Of a DNA stretch of 64,000 nt, positions 19,461 through 30,860 are shown piece after piece. The notes beneath the pieces are model-generated. The model saw only the letters and a list, made by a program, of their open reading frames with translations. It did no database searches and was not told where the DNA came from. Origin of the DNA: Chlorops oryzae (taxonomy: Eukaryota > Arthropoda > Insecta > Diptera > Chloropidae); NCBI GenBank assembly GCA_020466095.1, contig CM035807.1, positions 65,281,050-65,345,049 on the forward strand. Reading direction: 5' to 3'. How positions within the stretch are numbered: position 1 is the stretch's first letter; the number at the start of each line of letters is the position of its first letter. Made by a program: the position numbers and the translations under genes.

Positions 19461-20308
19461 TCAAATCGTTTCAATAGAACAATAAAATCGCGAAAATAAT
19501 CAAGTTCAAATAATTTTTTTGTTCGTAAAAATCTCCATTAAGAGTTTTGAGTTTCAATCACAACAGTTGCATGCACAGAATATCAGCGGAGTGCCAGCAT
19601 CACAGCATATGTTGATGTGGTGTTAAATGTCCAGAAGTTACACTCCAGCAGAGCAACGAAGCCAACATACAACACGCTTTGCTCTTATTGCTCTAGTCTC
19701 GCTAGCTCGAGAATACTCGATCGATATTTGCTCGATGTTCGATGTTCATTGTGCGTTCGCTGTCGCTAAAACTGATTGTCAGCAGATTTTTTCACACTAT
19801 AGCGAAACTGACCTACGCACTAAATAATTCGTATGTCTGCCTCTATACAATTGTATATACATATATACACCCGCATGAACACCAAGGGCGCTTGATATAT
19901 GGAGCAAAGAAAGAAAACCAATTCGCAAAGACTTTCAGAAAACCGATTAAGAAAAAGCAGTTCGTTGGCCGGCCGACTCCCTCTCTTCGTTCTCAACTGA
20001 AGGGAACGAAGAAACGACAATTAGAACGCGAGTCGCTAGGTCACTATGTTGTTGTTGTCACACTATTTGCCTTGCACTAGACCACCGTTTACGCCAAATG
20101 GCACAGGTGCGATAGCCCTGCAAAATATTGAAGCTGAAGGGAGTGGGATTGGCCACGCGTCTATTGCGTGATACGCTGCATGCGCTTTGACCGTTAGTCA
20201 ATGCCCTTGAAATTGCAACAGAGCGATTGGAGGTTAGAGGCGTGATGCACGTGGCTCACTTTCCCACTCCCCACAAAGATTGGTCCTCCAGAACCTGATT
20301 CCAGGCTC
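19461..20308 (-). other. BEL copy 2 leader
   Basis: This is noncoding leader sequence between the DINE-like insertion and the primer site, partly similar to 15150-15800 in copy 1. Confidence 0.45.
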
Positions 20309-20325
20309 CTGGCACGAGATCGCCA
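20309..20325 (-). promoter_or_regulatory. primer-binding site, tRNA-Arg-like, copy 2
   Basis: CTGGCACGAGATCGCCA on the plus strand parallels the primer site of copy 1 and is followed after two bases by the LTR boundary TGTTAGTGTG. Confidence 0.6.
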
Positions 20326-20327
20326 AA

Positions 20328-20980
20328 TGTTAGTGTGAGGGTCAACAATGAGGAGACGTACCTGTGATTGCTGGTCGGCGCGGAGTGGTCTCTGATTGCT
20401 GTTGGTTCTGCTGTTCCGTTGGTCGTGGTGTTGTTTAATTTTCCGGCGATTGCGCGATGCGAATAAAGATTTGAAAGTTGATTTTTTTATATTAATTTTT
20501 TTTATATTTAATTTGGGTTCTTTTGTTTCGTTTGCGATTTGAATTATTTGCGGAGCGGCGAAGCGCGTTTTAATCAAACTGATCGAAGACTTCTAATGAT
20601 GTCTCCTTCTCATCGGGAAGGAGCTTTCCCACGAGCTAGCGCTGTAGAAAAAATAAGAAGTACTCGCTAGGATGATTCTTTCGCCGTGCGTAAAGGCTCG
20701 GTTAGGCAGCGGCCGCGGCGAAGACCGAAGAGAGGGTTTTTTGCGGATGTAAAAAAATTTGTAGCTAAAGCATGCAGTCCTCATTTCATTTTGGGAAATG
20801 AAAGGTTTTTTGTTTCTTCTTGATAGCTGTTGAGAAATAAATAAGATCAATACCCTAAAAGTGGAATTGAGAGCCGCAGTCAAAAAATTGTCAACAAAAA
20901 TCGCGTTATTTTTGTTAAAAATTTTAATGAAATATGGTTTGTCGAAAAATATATTTTGCGTTATGGCCATATTCTTGATG
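20328..20980 (-). repeat. BEL copy 2 5' LTR (outer edge approximate)
   Basis: The inner boundary TGTTAGTGTGAGG lies next to the primer site. The sequence has the same A/T-rich then G/C-rich layout as the copy 1 LTR. The outer edge near 20980 is a guess. Confidence 0.45.
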
Positions 20981-21990
20981 GACTACTCCCCAAATTTTTG
21001 AAGATAAGTCCTTGGGAGTTAAGTCACGGGGTCAAAAATGTAATGGTTTAATAAAAGCCTTTCAAAACACAATTTAACTTTTAATTAATTGGTTAATATT
21101 CCTACCAAATGTCTTACCGTTCTTATACGTCTTGGAATGCTCTTTTTAAGTAATTTGAGACTTTAACGCCGGCCCCAAGTACATTCTGCATATTTAAACA
21201 TTCCACTTTGATTTTGTTTAACGCAATTAGCTCTTTATATGTTACTTCTTATTCCGGATGATGGTGGTCAATAAAGTTTTTAGGAAGCTCACATTTTCCA
21301 TTTGGCAATAAATTGATTCTTGTTTTACAGGACTCCTTGTAACACAAGTATTTTATTACATCCTTGTAAACAGATTTTCTTTTAAACATCATTTTTTGTT
21401 CAGAAACATAAAGCAGTTCACTGCTTTATGTTTCTGAACAAAAAAAACGCGCCTCAGAAACATAAAGCAGTTCACTGCTTATACGTTTTCCTGGAACTTT
21501 TTCGCAATCCATTTTCGGGAGGATCAATTCAGTATTCAGGATTCAAAATAATTATAAGTACGGCAAATACAAATAGTATACTAATTTCTTAAATTTTCGC
21601 CTTATATACCATTTTGTTTGGTTTCAAAGCTTACTACATATTTCGTTATTTTAAACTCCTAACCTTGCTACTAGATTAAAATACAAAAAAAAACAAAATT
21701 GATTGAAACGAGAAAGTGGAAGTGAAGCCCATTTTATAATAATTGAAAAGAAATAAAGCCCCAAAATATTCGGGGCTCTATTTCATACATAAATATATAT
21801 CTATATCATAATTTGAGGTGTTTTTTCCTTTTCTTTTAGGGCTTTTTTCCCAAAATTGGGATCTTATTTTTTGGGCTGTTATTGCTTTTGAAGTAACACC
21901 CCAATTCTGGGGCTTTATTTTTTTCTAGTTTTGCGCCTTAATTTCTGGGGCGTTAATTTAGGCCCCCCCTTAAACACTTCTTGATATTAA
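20981..21990. other. noncoding DNA with hairpin and GGGGCTTTATTT-type repeats
   Basis: No gene is seen. A perfect short hairpin lies at 21392-21445. From 21750 to 21970 the words GGGGCTTTATTT and CCCCAAAA recur in both orientations. Confidence 0.5.
21392..21445. repeat. perfect 25-bp inverted repeat with 4-base loop
   Basis: The left arm 21392-21416 and right arm 21421-21445 are exact reverse complements (CAGAAACATAAAGCAG core) around TTCA. A third partial copy of the core and loop follows at 21455-21480. Confidence 0.9.
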
Positions 21991-22076
21991 AAATTATTTA
22001 AACATATATGTCTGTGTCGGGTATTCTATTGTCAGGCTCGCCTGCCTATAACACCCTTACTTGTCTTATCTTTGAC
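21991..22076 (+). repeat. dispersed repeat fragment ending CTTACTTGT
   Basis: GTGTCGGGTATTCTATTGTC and an end in CTTACTTGT are shared with 55165-55229 and 55390-55440. It looks like the terminus of a DINE-like family. Confidence 0.6.
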
Positions 22077-23215
22077 ACTCTCGTTAGGTATTTTAAAATC
22101 ACCCATTTCAAACGGCAAAACACAGCAAATTAAGCTTTGGCGCTTAATAAAACAAGAAATGTTTAAAGTGAACTTACAACATTTGAGAATCGAATAAATG
22201 GTGAGAAGTTAGCAACAAAATTCATTAAATCCAACTTCTAAATCAACGTCCGCAATACTAAACAATTAACAAACAAAAAAATTTTTAAAATTAAAATTCA
22301 ATTAATTGCAATTGAATATAATGAAGATGAGTCTCATGCCGGGACTCCATCGACCCCAAAATCAAGCATGGGGTCAGCTTTAAATAACAAAATGCTACAG
22401 CGTTTCGACACCTTTTGTCTAATGGTTATTATATGTTAGGTAAGGGCTCTCTCATTCCAAAAATGTCATTGGTTTGGTATATCTAAGTAGCGTTTCCGAG
22501 ATATGGCCCAAAATGTGAAAAAAGACAATTTTATCTACTTTGAGCCATATTTAGGGCCATTTTTTGCTCATATTTCCACTTTTTTCACTCAATTATCGAG
22601 CCATATCTTAGAAAGCTTTAAAAGTTATCCGAATATTAGGCATTACAGTTTTTGCAAAAATCGTAACAAACATACTGCTCAGCCATCTAAAAACCAGCCA
22701 ACATACCAGCAATACGTCCAGCTCCAACCCTTTGTTAAAAAGATAAGTTTAATCTTTCCTACATATATTTTAATTCATACAATTCAATACTTATTTATCT
22801 CCATTTATCTTTAAATTATAACAAAGTAAAATAAACGTGAATTTGTACGAATATTTGCTTGATTCTACGTAAATTGATCACCAAATATAGGTGGACAAAG
22901 TTCAAAGATTTCAAAATCTCCAGCAAACGTGGTAAATGAAAAAGAAATGGACGCAGGTGGAAAAATAAATTTATTTTATGTCGGCTAATGCTCCTTATCT
23001 TAACAATACTTTCAATTGTAAGGTCTTACTAAAAACTGTACCCTATCCCGAGCGGTGCGGGGTACTATAGAGAGAATCGAAATGAAGTCACAACGCAAAC
23101 GCATATCGCTCAAATCGAGTTTTCAACGCTCAACGAAGGAAGAGCAACGACGATACACTCAACGTCAAACGTTTTTTGGCAGACCCTAGTACTGGAGGTA
23201 CCCTTAACAATGGAC
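22077..23215. other. unannotated A/T-rich DNA
   Basis: I see no gene or element boundary here. The frame at 22503-22814 has no recognisable domain and looks spurious. Confidence 0.5.
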
Positions 23216-23640
23216 CGATAAAAAAAAAATTTTTTGAAGGATGTTTATTGCTACAAAGGAAGCTTAAGTGCTAAATTTCGTTCAAGTCCCATTTCAATTT
23301 CGGGTGAAGGAGACAATTTTCGGAAACCGCCCTTCTGCCACTCCCACTTTTCCAAATATTTGGAAAACGTATTACTAGCCTTTAAATAAGATCCAATATC
23401 AAATTTCATTAAGATATCTTGAAAAACTTCGATCTTAGAGAAGTTTTTGTAATGTTCGTAACAGACTTTAGTACTGGAGGTACCGCTAAAAATGGTCCAA
23501 TTGGGTCCATTCGTTCTTACCCATATCCCCGTGAGCACGCATACTAGATTTTGTCAAGATAGCTCAACTCCTTCGACAAGATAACTGTATACAGACAGAC
23601 AGATGGACAGACGGACGGACATGTCTAAATCGAATCTCCT
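23216..23640 (-). repeat. dispersed DINE-like repeat, opposite orientation to the 54.8-kb copy
   Basis: It contains AAATTTCGTTCAAGTCCCAT and CTGCCACTCCCACTTTT, whose reverse complements occur at 54785-54880. It ends with a CAGACAGACAGATGGACAG tract (23590-23620). It is noncoding. Confidence 0.65.
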
Positions 23641-23999
23641 GGAATTACATATCCATTTGGAAACAACACCCAAATTCGGAAATAAAAAAAGACCCCAAAA
23701 AAGTGAATTTTTGGGGGATTATTTAAAATGAAAATAAATCCCCAAAAAATAATGAAAAAAACACCCCAAAAATACATAAAAACACCCAAAACTATAAATA
23801 TTTTTGAAATAGAAACTAGTTTTCAATATTTTTATTATTTTTATTCATTTGAAGAATCTGAATCATAATTATCTGCACTTGATGGAAGCATTTCTACACA
23901 ACATTACCTTCATACACCATTCGTGTGAGAAACGATAAGGCAACCAACTTTCCTTGTTTAAAAAGCAGACGCTTTCTCGATTTTTAAGATTCGCTTTAG
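23641..23999. other. low-complexity CCCCAAAA-rich DNA
   Basis: Repeats of AAATCCCCAAAAA-like words occupy 23650-23800. No gene is seen. Confidence 0.5.
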
Positions 24000-24009
24000 A
24001 TTTTTTTGC

Positions 24010-24270
24010 TTCTTTTTTTGTGATGAATTCCTCTACTCGCAACAATTTGCTAGAAATGCCGCAATTTGTGAAATTCCTCGTCACGAATTGCCTTCACAAA
24101 TTTAAAAAAGTTGCCGTGCTTTGTAATTAAACGACCCAAAACACCATTGTAAGCCTCAACTGCAGAGGTTGTGCGGAGGCTCTCATCATATACTGATACA
24201 TTGTCACATCCCACTGTTGGGATACGGGGATTAAAGGGTATGACGCCGTGGCACTTTGATTGGTACGCAC
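24010..24270 (-). pseudogene. possible MULE-like transposase fragment
   Basis: A minus-strand frame reads RTTSAVEAYNGVLGRL, then HGNFFKFVKAIRDEEFHKL, before a stop. R-T-x-x-x-V-E-A-Y/W-N followed by a phenylalanine-rich helix resembles the end of Mutator-like transposases and FLYWCH-associated proteins in insects. It is short and degraded, with no flanking TIR located, so this is tentative. Confidence 0.35.
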
Positions 24271-24921
24271 GTCATACAATCCAGTATTCCTTTAAATAAA
24301 AGATGAGATTGTCAGTTTGCAATCCTTTAATTTAATAAATATAAATCCCTATGTCTAACAAGGTTTCTTATGTATCCTAGCTCCTTTTAAATACTTGAAA
24401 ACTTCCCTATCCTTACTATTTACTCCAATCGCCGTGGCTTCTTGGTAAGTACGTGTGACAGAGCTGAGATGTCTTCGTTAATAACGTAAAGACCAATATG
24501 CCTTTCCATGGATTCGAGCTCCGCTTTTATAAGAACATAAGGCTGATCTGGTGCTTTCTCAGCGACCCTTTGACTTCATGCACTTTCTTCGGTCGCTTGA
24601 ATGTTGTCGTAGGTCCGTTCCCGAAAATACCTCAGAACATTCGACCTACATGGGGTTTATGGCTTATGAAGCGTCTCGTAAAGCCTCTCTAAGCAACTGC
24701 CAACCTTGGCCTTCCTGTGGCGAACCCTGTTAACACCGACAAGGCTCTGACGACCGAGCACATGGCGGGATAACCATGCAACATCAACTATAAATGAAAA
24801 GTTTATAGTGCTTACAAGCACCGAGGCAAGCCCGATTGCCAGAAGTGTCATAATAATAATATAACACAACTAAAGGTAGCAGCCCTACCATCGGGATAGG
24901 CAATATTGGACTAATCATTCA
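24271..24921. other. unannotated DNA before the RTE-like LINE
   Basis: The last ~250 bases may be the LINE 5' untranslated region. Nothing else is recognised. Confidence 0.35.
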
Positions 24922-25934
24922 TTGTTGCCGAAAAACTCACTGATTCAAGAATTCACAACTAGAAGAAATAATCGGACGGACTTTATGTTGACGACCCCAG
25001 GCAAACGTACACGGCTAAGAATAGGACAATGGAACGTTAGAACCTTGTATCAAGCGGGCAAACTCTCTATGCTATCAGCAGAATGCAACAAGCTAAAAAT
25101 CGATATTTTGGGAATCAGCGAAGCGAGATGGAACGGATGCGGAGCAATTACTAATAACAATGGCAATATGCTGCTGTTTTCAGGAATGCCGAATGAGAAT
25201 GATCCACATATTCGCGGAGTGGGTATATACCTAAGTAGTAAAGTTAAGAAATCGCTAATAACCTGGAAGGCACACACGGAAAGGATAATTAGTGCGAGAA
25301 TATGCGCGAAACATCGCAATATCACGTTAATACAATGTTACGAACCTACGGAAGAGGCCGAGCTGCGCTTATACTGATTGGCGACCTTAATGCCCAGGTA
25401 GGGGCTGATAATACGGGATATGAGCATATAATGGGTGTGCAGTCTCTGGGAAATCGAAACGAAAACGGCGATCTACTCGTAGAATTATGCAACAGTCATA
25501 ATCTGAAAATTGGTGGCTCAATTTTCCCAAATAAAACAATTCACAAGGTAACCCGGCATTCCCCCAACGGGCGTGTGGAAACCCAAATAGATCACATCTG
25601 TATATCGGGAAACGCCGGTAGCATGTTGTGTGATGTACGCAACAAACGCAGCGCGGAGATTAATAGCGACCACTATCTTTTAATCGCTGAGATGCGGATA
25701 AGAACACAGACTCACCGAAAAAATGGCGCACAAAGAAAACGAAACACTTATGATGTTGCAAAGCTAACAGATTCTCGCATCAAAGAAACATTTGTGTCCA
25801 GAATAAGAAGTGTGGAAGTCGATATATCCTGTGGGGGAGAGCCTGCCTGGATTGCTTTCAGTAGATCCCTTAAAAATATGTGCCAGGAAGTTCTAGGCAA
25901 GAAGAAATTCGATAAAAAAAGATTGGATGTCTGA
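24922..25934 (+). pseudogene. RTE-like LINE endonuclease domain (broken)
   Basis: The APE-type endonuclease opens with IGQWNVRTLYQAGKL and contains ISEARWNGCG. After a break and deletion near 25330-25350 it continues LILIGDLNAQVGADN and later INSDHYLLIAEM, the usual catalytic GDxN and SDH motifs. Related sequences are often annotated as craniofacial development protein 2-like in insects. About 20 residues between CYEPTEEAE and the GDLN strand are missing. Confidence 0.78.
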
Positions 25935-27795
25935 AAATACATGGAACAAGATTGAAGAAAGAATTAAAACCAAAATCAAGATGCTCGCGGAGAGGAGTGG
26001 AGCACAAAAACAAGTACTGAAACAGCAGTACACAAGACTTAATAAAGCGATTATTAAGCTTGTTCGGCAGGATAAACGGGAATATTATGAGGGGCTAGGC
26101 AATGAAGCCCAGAACGCGGCAGATAAGGGCGATATGAAGACTCTCTACGGTCTAACTAAAACTTTAAGCGGGCAACGCTTCTCTAAAGATAACACTCCCG
26201 TAGAAAAAGAAAATGGTACACTAGCCACGTCCAATGAAGAGCAGCTGATCACATGGAAGCAATACTTTGAGAAAACGCTCAACTCAATAAACGAAAGAAA
26301 CCAGCAGTCTAGTTTACAGAGCCGCAGACGACATAATGTAAATAGGCAAATTAGAACAGACCCGCCAGATATTTTAGAGATACAGGAAGCGATAATCTCT
26401 TTAAAAAGAGGTAAGGCTCTTGGATTGCATGGTCTTGCTGTGGAATGCTTTCAAGCAGATCCGGAACTAATGGCGGCCAAACTCCAACCAATAATCCGCC
26501 ACATATGGGAAACAGAATATATGCCATCGGAATGGAAAGAGGCAATTATTGTAAAAATCCCAAAGAAAGGCGATTTAAAAAAATTCTCAAACTGGAGAGG
26601 AATATCACTTTTGCCCACTATATCCAAAATTTTAATAAAAGTCATTATAGAACGCATAGCGAAGCACTTGGATGTTCTCATTAGAAAAAATCAAGCGGGT
26701 TTCCGGTCAGAGAGATCTTGCATAGACCTTACATGTACAATTAGAATTATCATCGAACAATGTGTTGAATTTAATTCTCCGCTGTACATTGCGTTCGTGG
26801 ACTACAAAAGAGCGTTTGACACATTAGAGCGCAATTGCATCTGGTCGGCCCTGGAAGCAAGAGGCATCCCTCTCAAGATAATAAATATATGACTGCAACA
26901 GCGGGGTGAAGCAAGGATGTGCCTTGTCACCATTGCTATTTATTACAGTTTTGGACGCAATATTTGAAACAGTTGAACTACAGAAAACAGGGATTGATTG
27001 GGGCGTACATAATAAACTGGGTGACCTAGAGTACGCAGATGATGTAGCAGTATTGAATTACAGATATCAAGATCTGCAACAAAAACTCAACACACTTTCA
27101 ACGGAGTCCAAAAAGGCAGGATTAATAATTAACAACGAAAAGACAAAAATTATGAGAATTAATGCTAATTCTAGTTCAGCGCTGACTGTTGAAGGTATGG
27201 AATTCGAAGAAGTGTGTAACTTTGAATACCTGGGCAGCCAAATAACGAGGAGCGGAGGCACATTAGCTGATATAGACACAAGAATACAGAAGGCCAGAGC
27301 TGCATTCGGTAGACTCAGAAATGTATGGAAATCGAGAGTCATCAGGCAGAGCACCAAAATCAAAATATTTAATGCATGCGTCAAAACAGTACTGCTCTAC
27401 GGCTCTATAACCTGGCATGTGGCAACCATAGCCTCTAGAAAACTGCAAACGTTTGTAAACCGCTGCTTAGGACGGATTTTGAGAATCTGGTGGCCAAGAA
27501 TCATATCTAACGAAAGACTATGGGAGATTTGTGGACAAACCCGTATCGTCGTCGAAAAACGTAAACAAAAATATAGATGGATAGGGCATACGCTCAGAAA
27601 ACAGACTGATGAAATACCGCATGCAGTCCTACAATGGAACCCTCAAGGCAGGAGAAATAGAGGCAGACCAAGAAGCACATAGCGAAGAAGTGTTCATGCT
27701 GAAACTGGAAAATCATTCAATGAGCTCAGGGCCATAGCTCGAGACCGATCTAATTGGAAGACATACGTAAACAATTTAACTGCTGAAGACTTATG
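25927..27795 (+). pseudogene. RTE-like LINE reverse transcriptase (broken)
   Basis: It continues from the endonuclease after a slip in an A7 run at 25914-25920. RT motifs visible: WKEAIIVKIPKKGD, NWRGISLLPTISK, NQAGFRSERSC, AFVDYKRAFDTL, GVKQGCALSPLLF, the catalytic YADDVAVL and FEYLGSQIT. Between IPLKIIN and CNSGVKQGC, near 26893, a stretch is lost together with a frame change. The C-terminal CFDP2-type end is present. Confidence 0.8.
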
Positions 27796-28342
27796 ACGAA
27801 TATATACCGATACATTTAGGAACTCAAATTGTGAATGGACAATATTTATAATTTTGTAAAATTGTAAATAGTCATAATAATAATTCGACCTACATAATAA
27901 TGTTAAGTTGCATATTACCGCGACTGGTGCTTTAGTATTCGCTCGTGGCTGCAATTATGCTAACTCGATCATTTCTCGGTTATTGCGTTGGTGCTTGTTC
28001 TTTGTTGTTGTTATTAACTTGCGCAATTCCACTGTTGGTTTTTAATGTACGGTGGCGGAGGAAAGAGGGGACAGGTAATAAGAAATGTTTGAGCATAATG
28101 CACAACGCCACCTTTAAGAAGAGAATGAAGAAAATAACACTAAGCTTCAAAAAATTATTCACCTTTTAAGTCCATTGGTTTTGAAAGTATTTTAAAAATG
28201 ACAAAAATGATCCGTTAGTGTCCATCAATAATACCGATGACCTTATATTTTCAAAGGCTGTAAAAATATGTAGAGATGGAAGTAGGGGTAGGGCCATAAA
28301 TTTTTGGTATGCCGTATAAGCCAATTTTGATTTGCGTATATA
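27796..28342. other. spacer between LINE and mariner
   Basis: No gene is seen. The frame at 27945-28169 has no recognisable motif. Confidence 0.45.
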
Positions 28343-28409
28343 ACAGGTTGGCTGATAAGTCCCCGGTCTAACGAAGAAAAACAAATTTTTTTGTCAAAAT
28401 TCGTTTTTA

Positions 28410-29450
28410 TTATTCAACATAGTTCCCTTCAAGAGCGATACAACGATTAAAACGACCTTCCAATTTTTTGATACCATTTTGGTAGTACGCCTTCGGTTTT
28501 GCCTCAAAATAGGCCTCAGTTTCGGCGATCACCTCTTCATTGCAGCCAAATTTTTTCCCTGCGAGCATCCTTTTGAGGTCTGAGAACAAGAAAAAGTCGC
28601 TAGGGGCCAGATCTGGAGAATACGGTGGGTGGGGAAGCAAGTCGAAGCCTAATTCATGAATTTTTGCCATCGTTCTCAATGACTTGTGGCACGGTGCGTT
28701 GTCTTGGTGGAACAACACTTTTTTCTTCTTCATATGGGGCCGTTTTGCCGCGATTTCGACCTTCAAATGCTCCAAACTCCGTTATATTAGTCTTTCCAAT
28801 TCCGTTTAAGCCCGACGTGAACAAATCTTTGAATCTGTTAATTAAATCGATCAAATTATTTTTATCGACACCGTTGAATTCACCGCACTCAATATCCTCT
28901 GTTATGATGTGGCATTGTTTCTCGTCTTCAAGTATTAATTGCGATTTTGACCTTCAAATGCTCCAATAACGACATATAATAGTCACTGTTAATGGTTTTT
29001 CCCTTCTCAAGATAATCGATAAAAATTATTCCATGCCCATCCCAAAACACAGAGGCCATTACTTTGCCAGCGGACTTTTGAGTCTTTCCATGCTTCGGAG
29101 ACGGTTCACCGATCGCTGTCCACTCAGCCGACTGTTGATTGGACTCAGGAGTGTAGTGATAGAGCCATGTTTCATCCATTGTCACATATCGACGCAAAAA
29201 CTCGGGTGTATTGCGAGTTAACAGCTGCAAACACCGCTCAGAATCATCAACACGTTGTTGTTTTTGGTCAAATGTGAGCTCGCGCGGCACCCAATTTACC
29301 ACGCTTGAATTTTGCATACCAATCAATTATTGTTGATTTTCCTGGGCAGAGTCCGGAAACTCATTATCAAGCCAAGTTTTTCCTTCCACTGTACTTTTTC
29401 CCTTCAGAAAACAGTATTTTATCAAAACACGAAATTCCTTTTTTTTCCAT
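28410..29450 (-). pseudogene. mariner transposase with deletion and insertion
   Basis: It starts MEKKEFRVLIKYCFLKGK (ATG 29450), shifts frame near 29345-29355, and jumps from the KFKRG region directly to WVPRELTFDQKQQ, losing about 65 residues of the DNA-binding domain. It then reads well through YVTMDETW, with the first catalytic Asp, and HQDNAPCHKS and YSPDLAPSDFF, giving the mariner DD34D triad. It ends ALEGNYVE at 28413. A ~190-bp insertion (28776-28966) splits LLEHLKVEIA. The surviving protein is very close to Himar1 as I remember it. Confidence 0.9.
28750..28966 (-). other. foreign insertion in mariner flanked by a 26-bp duplication
   Basis: GCGATTTCGACCTTCAAATG and the following bases occur at 28750-28775 and again, with one change, at 28941-28966. 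The 165 bases between them encode an uninterrupted minus-strand peptide containing LIDLINRFKDLFTSGLNG and KTNITEF, which looks like the inter-domain region between protease and RT of an LTR-retroelement pol. Confidence 0.7.
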
Positions 29451-29629
29451 TTTTTTCACAATAACAAAAGTTGCTTCACAAAAGACGCTCTATCTCACAA
29501 ACTAATTGACTTACAGACGTCAAATTTTGACACGAATCATTTGAAGGTTGCCACTATATGAAAATAATATGGATTTAATACTAGCGACGCCATCTATGTG
29601 TCAGACCGGGGACTTATCAGCCAACCTGT

Positions 29630-30699
29630 TACATACTTACACGTTCAAAGTAGTCAACCTTCGCCCTCATGAAGACTATTTTCTACATGGGCTCATAGTA
29701 TCTACCGGGGTAGATACAAAGCATTTTCATATAATTATATATGGGATTTTTATGCTTGAGCAAGAAAAGTAATTTAAAATGTTTGACATTTTAAAAGTAG
29801 TTGAAAAAGTAACGAAATAATTTTTACTTCAAAAAAAGGTATCGATTTTTCATGGGTAGTAACCAGACGTATAAAAATATTTTGCTCAGTGCTATCTGTA
29901 ACACACAACCACACGGAACGCAATATACCCTCGACGCAAACTATGTCGGGTATAAAAAACGTGTCAATCGGATCTACTGGAGCCACTGACTATTTCCGTA
30001 CCAATTTCCAATGGGATATCTCGACTTTTATTCAAATAATCCATAATCTTGGGAATATGAATATTGATTATTCAAATAATCCATAATCTTGGGAGTATGA
30101 ATATTGATTTCCTGAATAATCCGTAATACAAAAAGACTGATTATTCATTACTCAATCAATTCATAACATTTTTATCTAAAATTTCGATTTTTCAAGCAAT
30201 CACAATTTTTCTTTTTATAAGTATTTTCATATTTTCAATCCGAATTTTTTCACTTTGAAATATCATTTTTTCATTATGTATTCAGAAATTTTATTTTTGC
30301 AATTTGTGATTTCTTTTTATTCAATAATCAAGAATAAAAGAATAAAAATTTTTGGTCAATCCGCAATTAGTACCGATAATATTGCTGAAAATATTATTAC
30401 TGCCGATCCCTGTTGTAACACACGATGGATTCGCGAAAAGGGGTCAATATGTTAAAATTTTTTCGAAAATGTTGTTTAAATACTCTAGTTCTAAAAATCA
30501 CAAAACTATAATGTTGGGCCTATTTTCTGAAAGTATAAGATATATCCATGATTTTTTTTTTAAATCCGTTGATACGTTTCTCTTAAAGCGAAACTATTTA
30601 ACCATATTTCAGCGAACGATTGTTAAGATTATTATTAAGCTTTAATTTCATAAGCCAATCATATATTTGTCGTAAGAAAGAAATTCTAAATGCTTCATG
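29630..30699. other. Duox 3' flank with dispersed and tandem repeats
   Basis: A 40-bp unit (TTCAAATAATCCATAATCTT) is tandemly duplicated at about 30029-30108. The block 29960-30440 has an inverted relative at about 53840-54230. No gene is seen. Confidence 0.5.
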
Positions 30700-30705
30700 T
30701 TTATT
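30700..30705 (-). terminator. Duox poly(A) signal
   Basis: AATAAA on the minus strand lies 27 bases past the Duox stop codon. Such a short 3' UTR is possible but needs transcript support. Confidence 0.4.
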
Positions 30706-30731
30706 GCACGCTGCTCCTTCTAAAAAATTAT

Positions 30732-30860
30732 TTAGCCAAAGTTCTCGAAATGATGTATGAAATATGGAAGTTTTCGCGCCTTATTGACCTCATCGCAGGC
30801 AGACATGACACTTTTGGTCAGAGGTCTAGGACCGCAGGAGAAAACACCAATTTTGGAAAC
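30732..30860 (-). CDS. Duox: Duox last exon
   Basis: 43 codons including the stop: VSKIGVFSCGPRPLTKSVMS to HHFENFG. The acceptor is CGTTGTAG at 30861. GxFSCGP is the terminal nucleotide-binding motif of the NOX family. Confidence 0.93.
   Translation of the reverse strand, partial: VSKIGVFSCGPRPLTKSVMSACDEVNKARKLPYFIHHFENFG

Larger units (their letters stand above)
16236..20980 (-). mobile_element. BEL/Pao retrotransposon copy 2 (minus strand), interrupted
   Basis: The order matches copy 1: 5' LTR (~20980-20328), primer site (20325-20309), leader, gag (18282-17389) and protease part of pol (17386-16820). A DINE-1-like element (18539-19460) lies in the leader. Gag has stops and a deletion, so this copy is more decayed than copy 1. 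Confidence 0.75.
24922..27795 (+). mobile_element. RTE-like non-LTR retrotransposon, defective
   Basis: One reading direction carries an endonuclease, then a reverse transcriptase, and ends with an RRSVHAETGKSFNEL-like tail near 27680-27795. Three frame breaks (about 25330, 25917 and 26893) and missing segments make it inactive. No poly(A) or target duplication was identified. Confidence 0.8.
28343..29629 (-). mobile_element. Himar1-like mariner (irritans type), defective
   Basis: The termini are ACAGGTTGGCTGATAAGTCC and its reverse complement, flanked by TA at 28341-28342 and 29630-29631. The transposase is on the minus strand. The element has the size of an intact mariner only because an N-terminal deletion and an insertion roughly cancel. 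Confidence 0.93.

Noticed and set aside
21392..21445. microRNA precursor
   Set aside because: A 25-bp perfect stem with a 4-base loop is too short and too perfect for a fly pre-miRNA.
22503..22814. 103-codon frame in A/T-rich DNA
   Set aside because: There is no motif, the codon use is skewed, and the surroundings are repeat debris.
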